29,247 bases of DNA from Verrucomicrobiota bacterium (GTDB taxonomy: Bacteria; Verrucomicrobiota; Verrucomicrobiia; Limisphaerales; JAHEOI01): positions 1 to 29,247 of the forward strand of contig JAHEOI010000267.1 of assembly GCA_018610125.1 (NCBI GenBank), given 5' to 3'. The position numbers and the translations under genes are program-made. Shown one piece after another: positions 16,614-24,341 of the stretch. The notes beneath the pieces are model-generated. The model made no database searches, was not told the origin of the DNA, and worked only from the letters and a program-made list of their open reading frames with translations. Every line of letters starts with the position of its first letter. Position 1 is the stretch's first letter.

Positions 16614-16664
16614 GGTCGGTTTCTCATCGATTCTCACATGTTGGCGGTAATTCTCTGGCCCGAT

Positions 16665-18542
16665 TCAGGTCTGGGTCCCATTTGGCCCCCAAATGCTCAA
16701 GATAAGGGGAATCGAGACGAGCAGGACAAGAATCGTCAAGGGAAGGCCCATCTTCCAGTAATCGCCAAACCGGTAGCCTCCGGGGCCCAAGACAAGCGTA
16801 TTGGACTGGTGGCCTATCGGTGTTAAAAAGGCCGATGAGGCCCCGACGGCCACACCCATCAAAAAAGAATCGGGTGTGATACCAAGCTCTGAGCTTAGGC
16901 TGATGGCGATTGGCGCCATCAAAATGGCAGCGGCGGCATTGTTGACGATATTCGAGAGGACCATTGTGACCATCATGAGGACCGCCAAGAGTACCGCCAA
17001 AGGCATCTGACCGGAGATCCCCAACAGGAAATCCGCGATGGTTGCTGCGCCACCGGTCGTCTCGAGCGCCCGGCCGACCGGGATCATCGCTCCCAATAAG
17101 ATGATCACCGGCCAATTGATACTGTCGTAAGCCTCGCGCAGCGAAAGCATTCCCGTAAGGACCATCACCACGGCGGCGGTGACAAACGATATCTGCACCG
17201 GTACCCACCCAGTCGCGGCGGCCGCGATTGCTATGCCGAAAATGCCGAAAGCCTGAGCCACCCTCTGAGGCTGACCCAACCGAACCCCACGCTCGGCCAA
17301 TGGCAAACAGCCGAGGTTCGTCATCAGGTTCTGCATCGACTCCGGACGACCTTGAAGCAACAAGACATCGCCGGGTCGAAACCGGATACTACCGAGCCGT
17401 TTGACAAGCCGTTCCCCTTCGCGGGACACGGCCACCAGGTTCATGCCATAGCGCCCCCGAAGGTCGACGTTACGCGCTGTCTTTCCCCGTAATGGCGAGT
17501 TGGCCGTGACGATGACTTCTGTCACGTTGATATCCTCAACGCCGACCTGGTTCTTTTGTGATTTCTTATTCCCGACCAGTTCCAGACCGGAGGCCTTGAC
17601 CACCTCTTCCAAGGTCTTGGAATCGGCTTCGACAATCAGTATATCCTCGGGCTGAAGCACCTCGTAGCTCGATGGGGCCAGAATGCGTTGACCATCCCGG
17701 ATTAAGGCAATGACCACCACCTCGTTTTCTTCAGATAGCTTCAGCTCGCTCAAAGGCTTATTGACCACCGCCGATCCCGGGGTAACCCGCAGCTCAGTGG
17801 TGTAGTCCTTAATATGGAACATTTCATCCTTGGCTGCTTCGCCCTGCCGTTGAGGAATTAATCGCCAACCGACCAAGGTGATATAGACGACACCGATTGC
17901 GGATATCCCAAGCCCGACGGGCAAGAAATCAAACATCTTGAACGGCTCATCGGGACGGGATGTCGCAATGATTAAATTTGGGGGAGTGCCGATTTCGGTG
18001 ATTAATCCCCCAAGAAGCGACCCAAACGCGATCGGCATGAGGAGCGCGGAAGGCGATTTGGACCGCTTGCGCGCGATTTGGATCGCGATCGGCATGAACA
18101 GTGCCAAAGCCCCGACGTTGTTCATAATGCTCGAAGTCACCGCAACAAGCCCGGTGAGGACTCCCACCTGAATGATCGTCTGATTACCAATCTTGGATAA
18201 GAGCCCCCGGGTGATCATGTCGACCGCCCCGGAATTAATGAGTGCCCGTGTCACCACCAGCACCGCGGCCACCGTTACGACAGCGGGATGCCCCAGACCG
18301 GTAAAGGCGTTCTTTGCAGGTACAAGGCCGATAAGCGTCGCACTCAACAATGCCAGCAGCGCCACCAAATCGTAACGCCACCGGCCATGGACGAAGAGCA
18401 CGAGCGTCACGATCAAGATGGTAAAAAGAATGACCTGCTCAGTCAGGAAGCAGTGCCAAAAGATTATAACGCCACGGACCATAGACAATAAAAGCGCCAA
18501 GGTGGCAACCAAGCTGGCAAGGAGAGTGACTTGCTTCGTCAT
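16665..18542 (-). CDS. SLC13/DASS family permease with two RCK_C (TrkA_C) domains
   Basis: 625 residues. Two membrane blocks of several spans each (about 1-225 and 425-625) flank a cytoplasmic insertion with two TrkA_C/RCK_C units (about 245-325 and 335-415, for example LRVTPGSAVVNKPLSELKLS and VIVTANSPLRGKTARNVDLR). The motif ITEIGTPPNLI (181-191) and its C-terminal counterpart TPIGHQSNTLVLGPGGY are the substrate/sodium-binding hairpins of SLC13 and CitMHS transporters. The architecture matches bacterial SLC13 permeases proposed to carry sulfate, dicarboxylates or other anions. Given the sulfatase some 1 kb away, sulfate is tempting but is inference only. The N-terminal 33 residues add one more hydrophobic segment; a start at 18482 is an alternative. 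Confidence 0.92.
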   Translation of the reverse strand: MTKQVTLLASLVATLALLLSMVRGVIIFWHCFLTEQVILFTILIVTLVLFVHGRWRYDLVALLALLSATLIGLVPAKNAFTGLGHPAVVTVAAVLVVTRALINSGAVDMITRGLLSKIGNQTIIQVGVLTGLVAVTSSIMNNVGALALFMPIAIQIARKRSKSPSALLMPIAFGSLLGGLITEIGTPPNLIIATSRPDEPFKMFDFLPVGLGISAIGVVYITLVGWRLIPQRQGEAAKDEMFHIKDYTTELRVTPGSAVVNKPLSELKLSEENEVVVIALIRDGQRILAPSSYEVLQPEDILIVEADSKTLEEVVKASGLELVGNKKSQKNQVGVEDINVTEVIVTANSPLRGKTARNVDLRGRYGMNLVAVSREGERLVKRLGSIRFRPGDVLLLQGRPESMQNLMTNLGCLPLAERGVRLGQPQRVAQAFGIFGIAIAAAATGWVPVQISFVTAAVVMVLTGMLSLREAYDSINWPVIILLGAMIPVGRALETTGGAATIADFLLGISGQMPLAVLLAVLMMVTMVLSNIVNNAAAAILMAPIAISLSSELGITPDSFLMGVAVGASSAFLTPIGHQSNTLVLGPGGYRFGDYWKMGLPLTILVLLVSIPLILSIWGPNGTQT

Positions 18543-18732
18543 GACGGCTATTCAACAGTCACTCCCCTAATCGGCAGGGAATTGGCACCCTTATTAACTT
18601 TCTTACAATCCAGGCTCGGGTGAAGAAATGTCTATGCTTTTCCTGGCTCGCTAGCGCAGGAAAGGCCCCCACCTCACGGACGCTTAAAAGCCCTCGGCTG
18701 GGCGACGCTCACCCTCTGGGGAATGCTTTATG

Positions 18733-19602
18733 CTATTGCTCGGAACTGCCGTTTTCCGATCCACCGCTTTGCGCCCCGTCTTTCTCTGTCCCTCCTTTTT
18801 CCCCTTCATATTTAGCACCTTGATCGATCCATTTCTTCAAGAGGGCGACTTGTTCGTCATTGAGCTTATGCTTCTCGAGGTGGGGAATTTGCGTGTCTTG
18901 CCCTTGGGTAATGAAGACGATCGGGCTCGCTTCACTATCTCCGGGAATGATTGTCGGCCCATAAATGAAGCCTCCCTTCAATGCGCCTTTGCGGGTGTCC
19001 AAGCGAAGCTCCCCGGCTTGCTTTTTGGGGCCGTGGCATTTAAAGCAACCTTTCAAAATCGGCTTGATCTGCGTCGCAAAGTCGACCTGTTCCTGCTTGG
19101 GAGCGTGGAATTTCTTCGGCCATTTCGCCCCTTGATCAATCCAAGCCCGCAATAGCGCGATTTCCTTCTTTTTCAACGGCTTCTGTTCGTCGGGCTCATC
19201 GTTCGGGGGCGGCATCCATAGGTCCTTATCCTCAAGCAACCTTGCCACCATGTGAATCATACGGCTCCGCTCGCTCTTGCCGGGAATGATTGCCGTCCCT
19301 TCCTTTGGATTTTTCCGCATGGCGACCTTTCTCTTGTCCATCCGGTAGTCATCCCCTTTTTGGCTTTCGGGACCGTGGCATTCCAAACAGCTCTCCTTGA
19401 AAATCGGATAGATATCCTTCATGAAGTCGACCTTACGCTTCGCAGGCGGCGGGAGCTGACTGATGTCGACCTCCACCTGGTCCGGCCCTTTCCCCACTTT
19501 GATCGTCTTTGCCGAAGCGGCACCAGCCTCAGCCGCGAAAAGACCTATAAGGCCAAGCCCCAGGCTCCCGACCACCAATCTACGCACGATACCTTGCTTC
19601 AT
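18733..19602 (-). CDS. Di-haem PSCyt1 (planctomycete cytochrome C) protein, exported
   Basis: 289 residues. A signal peptide (VGSLGLGLIGLFAAEAGA) precedes two tandem PSCyt1-type domains. The first has CLECHGPESQKGD (haem motif 72-76) and ends MPPPNDEP...IALLRAWIDQGAKWP. The second has CFKCHGPKKQAGELRLD (186-190) and ends IPHLEKHKLNDEQVALLKKW and IDQGAKY. The internal similarity shows a duplicated domain. The C-terminus is low-complexity (Gly/Ser/Glu/Lys). Unlike the protein at 1662-4661, it has no DUF1549/DUF1553, so it is a stand-alone periplasmic cytochrome-like protein. Its partner is not visible; the flanking genes are a permease and uvrC. Confidence 0.87.
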   Translation of the reverse strand: MKQGIVRRLVVGSLGLGLIGLFAAEAGAASAKTIKVGKGPDQVEVDISQLPPPAKRKVDFMKDIYPIFKESCLECHGPESQKGDDYRMDKRKVAMRKNPKEGTAIIPGKSERSRMIHMVARLLEDKDLWMPPPNDEPDEQKPLKKKEIALLRAWIDQGAKWPKKFHAPKQEQVDFATQIKPILKGCFKCHGPKKQAGELRLDTRKGALKGGFIYGPTIIPGDSEASPIVFITQGQDTQIPHLEKHKLNDEQVALLKKWIDQGAKYEGEKGGTEKDGAQSGGSENGSSEQ

Positions 19603-19697
19603 AACGTCGCTTTCGCTCGATCTTCATTCCGCCTATTCAGGTATAAGGGCCCTGCGTGACAGCCACGAGGGTCCCCTCTCGATAAGGCGCCCCCATT

Positions 19698-19718
19698 AAA
19701 AAACGAACGTTTCGTTTT
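19698..19718 (-). terminator. Probable uvrC terminator
   Basis: On the minus strand, directly after the uvrC stop, aaaacgaa-acg-ttcgtttt forms an 8-bp stem with a 3-nt loop, and the run of T continues to six. The stem is AT-rich, so strength may be modest, but the position and T-run fit an intrinsic terminator. Confidence 0.55.
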
Positions 19719-19719
19719 G

Positions 19720-21312
19720 TCAACTCTCTCCTGATGAATCACGGGCATCGAGAAATGCCTTCAGCTCGGAGGCCACGCGTTTCCCAAAGCCGGGCACCTC
19801 GGCGATTTCTTGGACCGAAGCCGACTTCAAGCGCTGGATCGAGCCGAATCGCTGCAGCAGTTGGGCCTTACGCCGTTCCCCGATTCCCGGAAATTCGTCC
19901 AGGATGCTCTCCGAGATCTTCTTCAATCGGAGCTTCGCATTGTATGTGTTCGCGAATCGATGCGATTCATCTCGCACGCGCTGCAGCAGCTTCAACGCCC
20001 CCGAATCCCGATCAAGCCGCAACGGCTCACTCTCGCCGGGTCGATAAATCTCCTCAAACTCCTTGGCCAAGCCGATGATTGGTATGTGATTCAGCCCAAG
20101 GCGATCCAGTTCTTGACACGCCGCGCTCAATTGGCCTTTTCCACCGTCGATCAAGATCAAATCCGGTAATCGGGATCCTTGCGATCCCTTCTCCTTCGCC
20201 GAGGCCTTTTTTCGCTCCTCCTCATTCGCGCGCTCTTTCTCCTCCGACCGGGCACTGCCAGCGTGGCTTTCCGAGGCCTGCTCGCGGAGCACTCTGGAAT
20301 ATCGGCGTCGGACCGTTTCCGCCATGCAGGCAAAATCGTCCTGCCCCACCACGGACTTCATTTTGAAGCGTCGGTAGTTGGCGCGCTCAGGCCGGCCATC
20401 CTTGAAACGAACCATTGAAGCCACCGCAAATGTCCCGCTGATATTCGAGATATCGAAGCCTTCCAAGAACCCGGGGCGTTCGGGTAGCTGCAAGACCTGA
20501 CGAAGATCCTCAAGGTCGCTTTCGGGATCGCTGGCCACCGGCAATTTCTGAGGCACCCGATGAAATTTCTCGGTCTTCTGCGTCGTCTTCTCAAGATCCG
20601 CGATCATATCACGCAATTCAGCCGCCCGCTCGAACTGGAGACTCGCGGCCGCCTTTTTCATGTCGGCCTCAAGCTCCTCCCGCATTTCCTGATACTGCCC
20701 CTCCAAAAACTCACACGCGGCCTCCACCTGCTTAAGATACTGCTCACGGCTCACCGCACCGATACAGGGCGCGGTACATACCTTCAAATGGGCATAGAGG
20801 CAATGCTTGTAATCCTGCTCGGTGGGGGTCAGCGGTCGACAGCCTCGAAGATGGAATTTTTTTCGGACCAAATTCAAGGTCCGCCGCAGCGCCCCCGCAT
20901 TCGCAAACGGACCAAAATAGCGCGCGCCGTCATCCTGCCGCACCCGGGTCAATGTGAAGCGGGGAATGGGATCATTCAGATTGACTTTAAGCAGCAGGAA
21001 CTGTTTGTCATCACGAAAGCTGACATTGTAGCGGGGCTGATACTCTTTGATCAGCTTGCCTTCCAACAGGACGGCTTCCGCGTCGCTCTTGACGGGGTGG
21101 ACATCCAAATCCGCGATGGCGTCGGTCAAAGCCTGAAATTTCGGATCCCAACGCTCCCGCCTGGAGGATTGGAAATATTGGCTCACACGCTTCCGCAGGT
21201 TCCGCGCCTTTCCGACGTAGATGACCCGTCCAAAACGGTCTTTCATCAAATAGACCCCGGGCCGGTGCGGAAGCTCATTCAGCTTGTGACGGATTCGCTC
21301 GCTTATCTCCAT
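19720..21312 (-). CDS. uvrC: UvrABC system protein C, excinuclease subunit
   Basis: 530 residues, somewhat shorter than the common 600 or so. The GIY-YIG nuclease domain for the 3' incision opens the protein (PGVYLMKD, VIYVGKARNLRKR, with Glu84 in LLEGKLIKEYQPRYN). A UVR domain that binds UvrB lies at about 214-248 (ASLQFERAAELRD). The RNase H-like 5'-incision domain carries its acidic residues in GFDISNISG (Asp287) and LILIDGGKGQL (Asp389), with RDESHRFA (His451). Two helix-hairpin-helix motifs end the protein (FPGIGERRKAQLL, VPGFGKRVASELK). A charged Glu/Lys-rich insertion at about 350-380 interrupts the RNase H domain. It begins 22 bp after the SIS gene, suggesting co-transcription. Confidence 0.97.
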   Translation of the reverse strand: MEISERIRHKLNELPHRPGVYLMKDRFGRVIYVGKARNLRKRVSQYFQSSRRERWDPKFQALTDAIADLDVHPVKSDAEAVLLEGKLIKEYQPRYNVSFRDDKQFLLLKVNLNDPIPRFTLTRVRQDDGARYFGPFANAGALRRTLNLVRKKFHLRGCRPLTPTEQDYKHCLYAHLKVCTAPCIGAVSREQYLKQVEAACEFLEGQYQEMREELEADMKKAAASLQFERAAELRDMIADLEKTTQKTEKFHRVPQKLPVASDPESDLEDLRQVLQLPERPGFLEGFDISNISGTFAVASMVRFKDGRPERANYRRFKMKSVVGQDDFACMAETVRRRYSRVLREQASESHAGSARSEEKERANEEERKKASAKEKGSQGSRLPDLILIDGGKGQLSAACQELDRLGLNHIPIIGLAKEFEEIYRPGESEPLRLDRDSGALKLLQRVRDESHRFANTYNAKLRLKKISESILDEFPGIGERRKAQLLQRFGSIQRLKSASVQEIAEVPGFGKRVASELKAFLDARDSSGES

Positions 21313-21334
21313 CCTCGAATTTCAGCCGCCCGCT

Positions 21335-21904
21335 TCAGCTTGCTCCGATACTCGTTTCCATAAACGCGTAGCATAGCATATGGCAAATACCCATTTGAGC
21401 GTCTTCCACGCGTCCATAGTGCGTCGAATCGATAACAATCACCCGACCCGCCAGCTCACTAAGTCGTCCTTGCTTCGCTCCGACCAGAGCAATCGTTGCC
21501 AAACCGTGATCATTGGCCCATTCCATGGCCTTGACCAGGTTGGGCGAGCCACCACTGACGCTCATTCCCAGCACAATATCGCCCTCGTGGGCATAGTTTC
21601 TCAATTGCTGAAGAAAAACCTCGTCATAGGAATAGTCATTCCCAAGCGCGGTCAGCCAGCTCACATTGTCGTTAAGCGACAAAACTTGAAACCGACGCCC
21701 CACGGCGTCGGATGCCCCCTTCCCAAGGTCGGTCGCAAAATGCGAGGCATTGGCCGCACTGCCGCCATTGCCAAAGACAAACACACGTCGCTCGTCCACC
21801 AGCGCTTTTCGGAGCAGCTCGATCAGGTCGGCCACGGCATCGGCGGCAATCGAGTCAATTGCCGCCTTTTGCGCCTCAATATAAGACGTCACCCATTGCT
21901 TCAT
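21335..21904 (-). CDS. SIS-domain sugar-phosphate isomerase, GmhA-like
   Basis: 189 residues, the usual size of phosphoheptose isomerase-type SIS proteins. The SIS fold shows VFVFGNGGSAANASHF (about 41-56), then LSLNDNVSWLTALGNDYSYD, DIVLGMSVSGGSPNLVKAM (about 109-127) and a C-terminal helix with Gln170 and His175. These match GmhA, which makes D-glycero-D-manno-heptose 7-phosphate for LPS. In E. coli the segment after the first His holds a catalytic Glu; here HFATDL offers Asp59, which is common in a GmhA-like subgroup, so the substrate may differ. It is followed by uvrC and preceded by a ROK kinase; a sugar kinase-isomerase link is plausible. Confidence 0.85.
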   Translation of the reverse strand: MKQWVTSYIEAQKAAIDSIAADAVADLIELLRKALVDERRVFVFGNGGSAANASHFATDLGKGASDAVGRRFQVLSLNDNVSWLTALGNDYSYDEVFLQQLRNYAHEGDIVLGMSVSGGSPNLVKAMEWANDHGLATIALVGAKQGRLSELAGRVIVIDSTHYGRVEDAQMGICHMLCYAFMETSIGAS

Positions 21905-21974
21905 GCTCCCAATATTGCGTCAGCTCGGGGTGGATGATAGTCAAAAACGGTCCGTCTGCTCCGACGATTCAGTT

Positions 21975-22017
21975 CAGGCTAACAGCCTGCGCCAGGTCTG
22001 CTCCGGATTCAGAGCAG
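21975..22017. repeat. Double-hairpin element between ROK and SIS genes
   Basis: caggct-aac-agcctg (21975-21989, 6-bp stem, 3-nt loop) and ctgctc-(8 nt)-gagcag (21998-22017, 6-bp stem). The layout of two adjacent palindromes resembles the element at 16562-16613. It lies in the 127-bp gap within the thioredoxin-ROK-SIS-uvrC gene run and could attenuate transcription or reset mRNA stability. Confidence 0.6.
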
Positions 22018-22031
22018 GCTCACTTTCCTCG

Positions 22032-23006
22032 TTACTTCGCGTAATCGGCGCCCTTCGCGGGCAAATCCCCTCCTCTCTGGCGTGCCACGAGGATCGCTCC
22101 GATCGGGACAGCTAGGTCCCGGAGCTGTGCCAATTGAATCTTCGGCCCGGGCAGGAACGCTTCCATTAGAAAACGCTGCAGATGCCTCTCGACGGTCACT
22201 TGAAGCACTTCGCCAACCATTGAGAGTCCGCCGCCAACGACGATTATCTCCGGATGACAGAGGTGGGCAACATGAGAAAGCGCGAATGCCAATTCCTCAC
22301 CTGTTTCTTCCAGTACCTCTTTGGCGAACGGATCCCCCCTGTCGACCGCCTCCTTCAGGAACCGGGCCTCTCCTCCCGGCGGCTCTCGGTTGACCCGCTC
22401 GGTTAAGTCACTGCTTGGATAGGCATCCTTTCGAGCTCGAATCTTTCGGTCGACCGCCCACCCCGAGCAACGAGACTCGACAGTCGTGCCGGCCCTTCTA
22501 CTCTGCCGCTCAAGCTGGATATGGCCGATCTCAGCCTCCCCCGGCAACGCACCATGGTAAATTTGGCCTTGAGTCACCAAACCACCACCGACCCCACTCC
22601 CCAGAGTGACATAGAAAACCGGTTCGTGCCCGGCACCCGCCCCGTGCAGCGCCTCACCCAAGGCAGCGGTATTCGCATCGTTTTCCAGATAAACCGGCAA
22701 GCCTGCACATCGGTACAGCCATTCCACAAGGGGGAAGTCAGTCCACCCCTCGATCTGGTGAGAGAGGAGCACCCGACCTTCGGACGCATCAATCGGTCCG
22801 CCGAAACCGACACCGATGGCAGCGGGCGAATACGCTCTAACAAGCGCCTCGACTTCCGGCTCAAGTTGCTCCCGGATGCCTTGCCCACCGGAATCCGGAT
22901 TCACCTGAAACTGTCGCCGGGTCACTGGATCCAGGTCCACCCCCGCGACTAAGAGCTGCAGCTTGGTACCCCCAATCTCGATTCCGAGCAATCGATCGCC
23001 GCTCAC
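22032..23006 (-). CDS. ROK family sugar kinase-like protein
   Basis: 324 residues, starting with GTG. The phosphate-1 motif GIEIGGTK (8-15), GVGFGGPID, the catalytic ENDAN (108-112, Asp110) and GSGVGGGLV place it in the ROK hexokinase/N-acetylsugar kinase family. The usual zinc site, GH(x)n-CxCGxxGC, is not intact: GEAEIGHIQL is kept but is followed only by ESRCSGWAVD, with one Cys (180). The GTG overlaps the stop of the upstream thioredoxin-like gene by 4 nt (gtga), implying translational coupling. Likely activity is phosphorylation of glucose or another hexose; the regulator type of ROK protein is unlikely because no DNA-binding helix-turn-helix precedes the kinase domain. Confidence 0.9.
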   Translation of the reverse strand: MSGDRLLGIEIGGTKLQLLVAGVDLDPVTRRQFQVNPDSGGQGIREQLEPEVEALVRAYSPAAIGVGFGGPIDASEGRVLLSHQIEGWTDFPLVEWLYRCAGLPVYLENDANTAALGEALHGAGAGHEPVFYVTLGSGVGGGLVTQGQIYHGALPGEAEIGHIQLERQSRRAGTTVESRCSGWAVDRKIRARKDAYPSSDLTERVNREPPGGEARFLKEAVDRGDPFAKEVLEETGEELAFALSHVAHLCHPEIIVVGGGLSMVGEVLQVTVERHLQRFLMEAFLPGPKIQLAQLRDLAVPIGAILVARQRGGDLPAKGADYAK

Positions 23007-23581
23007 TTAAAGTAGTCCGGCTCGTTGCCGGCCTTCCACTTAATATTACATCCGATGCTCGGCTTCTGGTCCGGGTCCACCGATTGCCCGGCCAAGACCG
23101 AATCCAATGCGGCCCGCAGGTCTTTCCCCGTCACCGGGACGTCGTTACCGGGACGGCTATCGTCAAATTGGCCCCGATAAACAAGCTTCCGGTCCTTATC
23201 AAACACGTAAAAGTCGGGCGTGCAGGCGGCGCGATAGGCCTTGGCGATCGATTGGTCTTCGTCAAACAGATACGGAAACGGATAGTTAAACTTTTTCGCA
23301 TCCTCCGCCATCCGGACCGGGCTGTCGTCGGGATAGTTCTGGACATCGTTCGAATTAATGGCCACCACAGCTACCCCTTTCTCTTGGTACTCCCTCGCCA
23401 GTTCGGCCAATGGTTGCTGAATGTGCTTCACAAAAGGGCAATGGTTGCACATGAAGACGACAACCAAAGCGTTTGCCTCTTTAAAATCAGCCAGCGAGTA
23501 TTGCCTCCCATCCGGATCCGGTAGCTGGAAATCCGGCGCAACAGTGCCTAGCGGTAACATCGTTGATGGTGTTTGTGCCAT
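23003..23581 (-). CDS. Thioredoxin-fold redoxin (AhpC/TSA-like), CNHC motif
   Basis: 192 residues with a thioredoxin fold of the redoxin/AhpC-TSA type: VAPDFQLPDPDGRQYSL, then VVFMCNHCPFVKHI with the CxxC pair Cys45-Cys48, GVAVVAINSND and ACTPDFYVFDKDRKLVYRG. The C-terminal region has PSIGCNIKWK, as in the common thioredoxin-family group found in PVC, Bacteroidetes and proteobacteria. There is no signal peptide, so it is cytoplasmic. It is likely a thiol-disulfide or peroxide-type oxidoreductase. It is the first gene of the thioredoxin-ROK-SIS-uvrC run and is separated from eda by a perfect 14-bp hairpin. Confidence 0.92.
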   Translation of the reverse strand: MAQTPSTMLPLGTVAPDFQLPDPDGRQYSLADFKEANALVVVFMCNHCPFVKHIQQPLAELAREYQEKGVAVVAINSNDVQNYPDDSPVRMAEDAKKFNYPFPYLFDEDQSIAKAYRAACTPDFYVFDKDRKLVYRGQFDDSRPGNDVPVTGKDLRAALDSVLAGQSVDPDQKPSIGCNIKWKAGNEPDYFK

Positions 23582-23619
23582 ATTTCTATGTTGGAACAGG
23601 GGCCCTTTTTTGTCCAGCC

Positions 23620-23651
23620 TGATAGGGACCTCGTCCCCGAGGTCCCTATCA
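23620..23651. repeat. Module B, perfect 14-bp hairpin
   Basis: tgatagggacctcg, loop tccc, cgaggtccctatca. It lies between the eda stop and the start of the thioredoxin-like gene, both on the minus strand. On that strand no T-run follows, so it is not a classic intrinsic terminator, but it may protect the 3' end of the glcD-glcF-eda transcript. Confidence 0.85.
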
Positions 23652-23693
23652 AGGAGGCGTTCTCGTTAACTTATGGCACTGCGCCGCCAGCCA

Positions 23694-24341
23694 TCACTGT
23701 TTTGCTTGGTTGACCGCCTCCACGAAGGCCTTGGCCCGGCGCGTCAGCTCCTGCCAATCCTGCTGTTCCAACAGATCTTTGGCAACAAGGGCGGAGCCCA
23801 CCCCCAGTGCGGCACAGCCGGCGTCTAAGAAATCTTTGACCGTATCCACGTTGACGCCGCCGGTCGGAACGATCCGTAAATGAGGTAAGGGAGCTCGGAT
23901 ACTCTTGATGTAGCGGGCTCCAAACACTTCGGCAGGGAAGATCTTCACAAAATCGCTCTCGGCCTCGTGCGCAAGCTGGGCCTCGGTCGGAGTAAATGCC
24001 CCGATCATTGTCGGTCGATCCCATTCATGAGCAATCGGCACCAGCTCTGTCCGAAGGATCGGACTGACCACAAACTCCGCTCCGGCATCCAAGGCAGCCC
24101 GGCACGTCTGGGTATCCGTCACCGATCCCACTCCGACAAGCGCCTTCTCAGGCAATTGTTGCCTGGCTTGCCGGATCCCCTCAATCGCCCCGGGAGTGCT
24201 CATCGTGATCTCGACGGCATTCACCCCCCCGGCCAACAACGCTTCCGACAACGGAATGACGTGCTCCGAGCTCGGGGCTCGGACAACCGCAACGATTCCG
24301 GGCCGTTTTAATTGCTCAATAATTTCACTGCGCGACTTCAT
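23694..24341 (-). CDS. eda: 2-keto-3-deoxy-6-phosphogluconate / 2-keto-4-hydroxyglutarate aldolase
   Basis: About 215 residues from the ATG at 24341; a GTG at 24350 would add three. Class I aldolase with the Schiff-base lysine in SDFVKIFPAEVFG and the catalytic Glu in AVEITMSTPGA, plus Arg in VAVVRA. GVGSVTD, SPILR and RIVPTGGVN are the phosphate and substrate loops. The family cleaves KDPG to pyruvate and glyceraldehyde 3-phosphate, and also 4-hydroxy-2-oxoglutarate to pyruvate and glyoxylate. The start overlaps the end of the glcF gene by 17 bp, so it is co-translated with the glycolate oxidase-type genes. No edd dehydratase or KDG kinase is adjacent, which favours the glyoxylate-linked role slightly. 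Confidence 0.93.
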   Translation of the reverse strand: MKSRSEIIEQLKRPGIVAVVRAPSSEHVIPLSEALLAGGVNAVEITMSTPGAIEGIRQARQQLPEKALVGVGSVTDTQTCRAALDAGAEFVVSPILRTELVPIAHEWDRPTMIGAFTPTEAQLAHEAESDFVKIFPAEVFGARYIKSIRAPLPHLRIVPTGGVNVDTVKDFLDAGCAALGVGSALVAKDLLEQQDWQELTRRAKAFVEAVNQAKQ

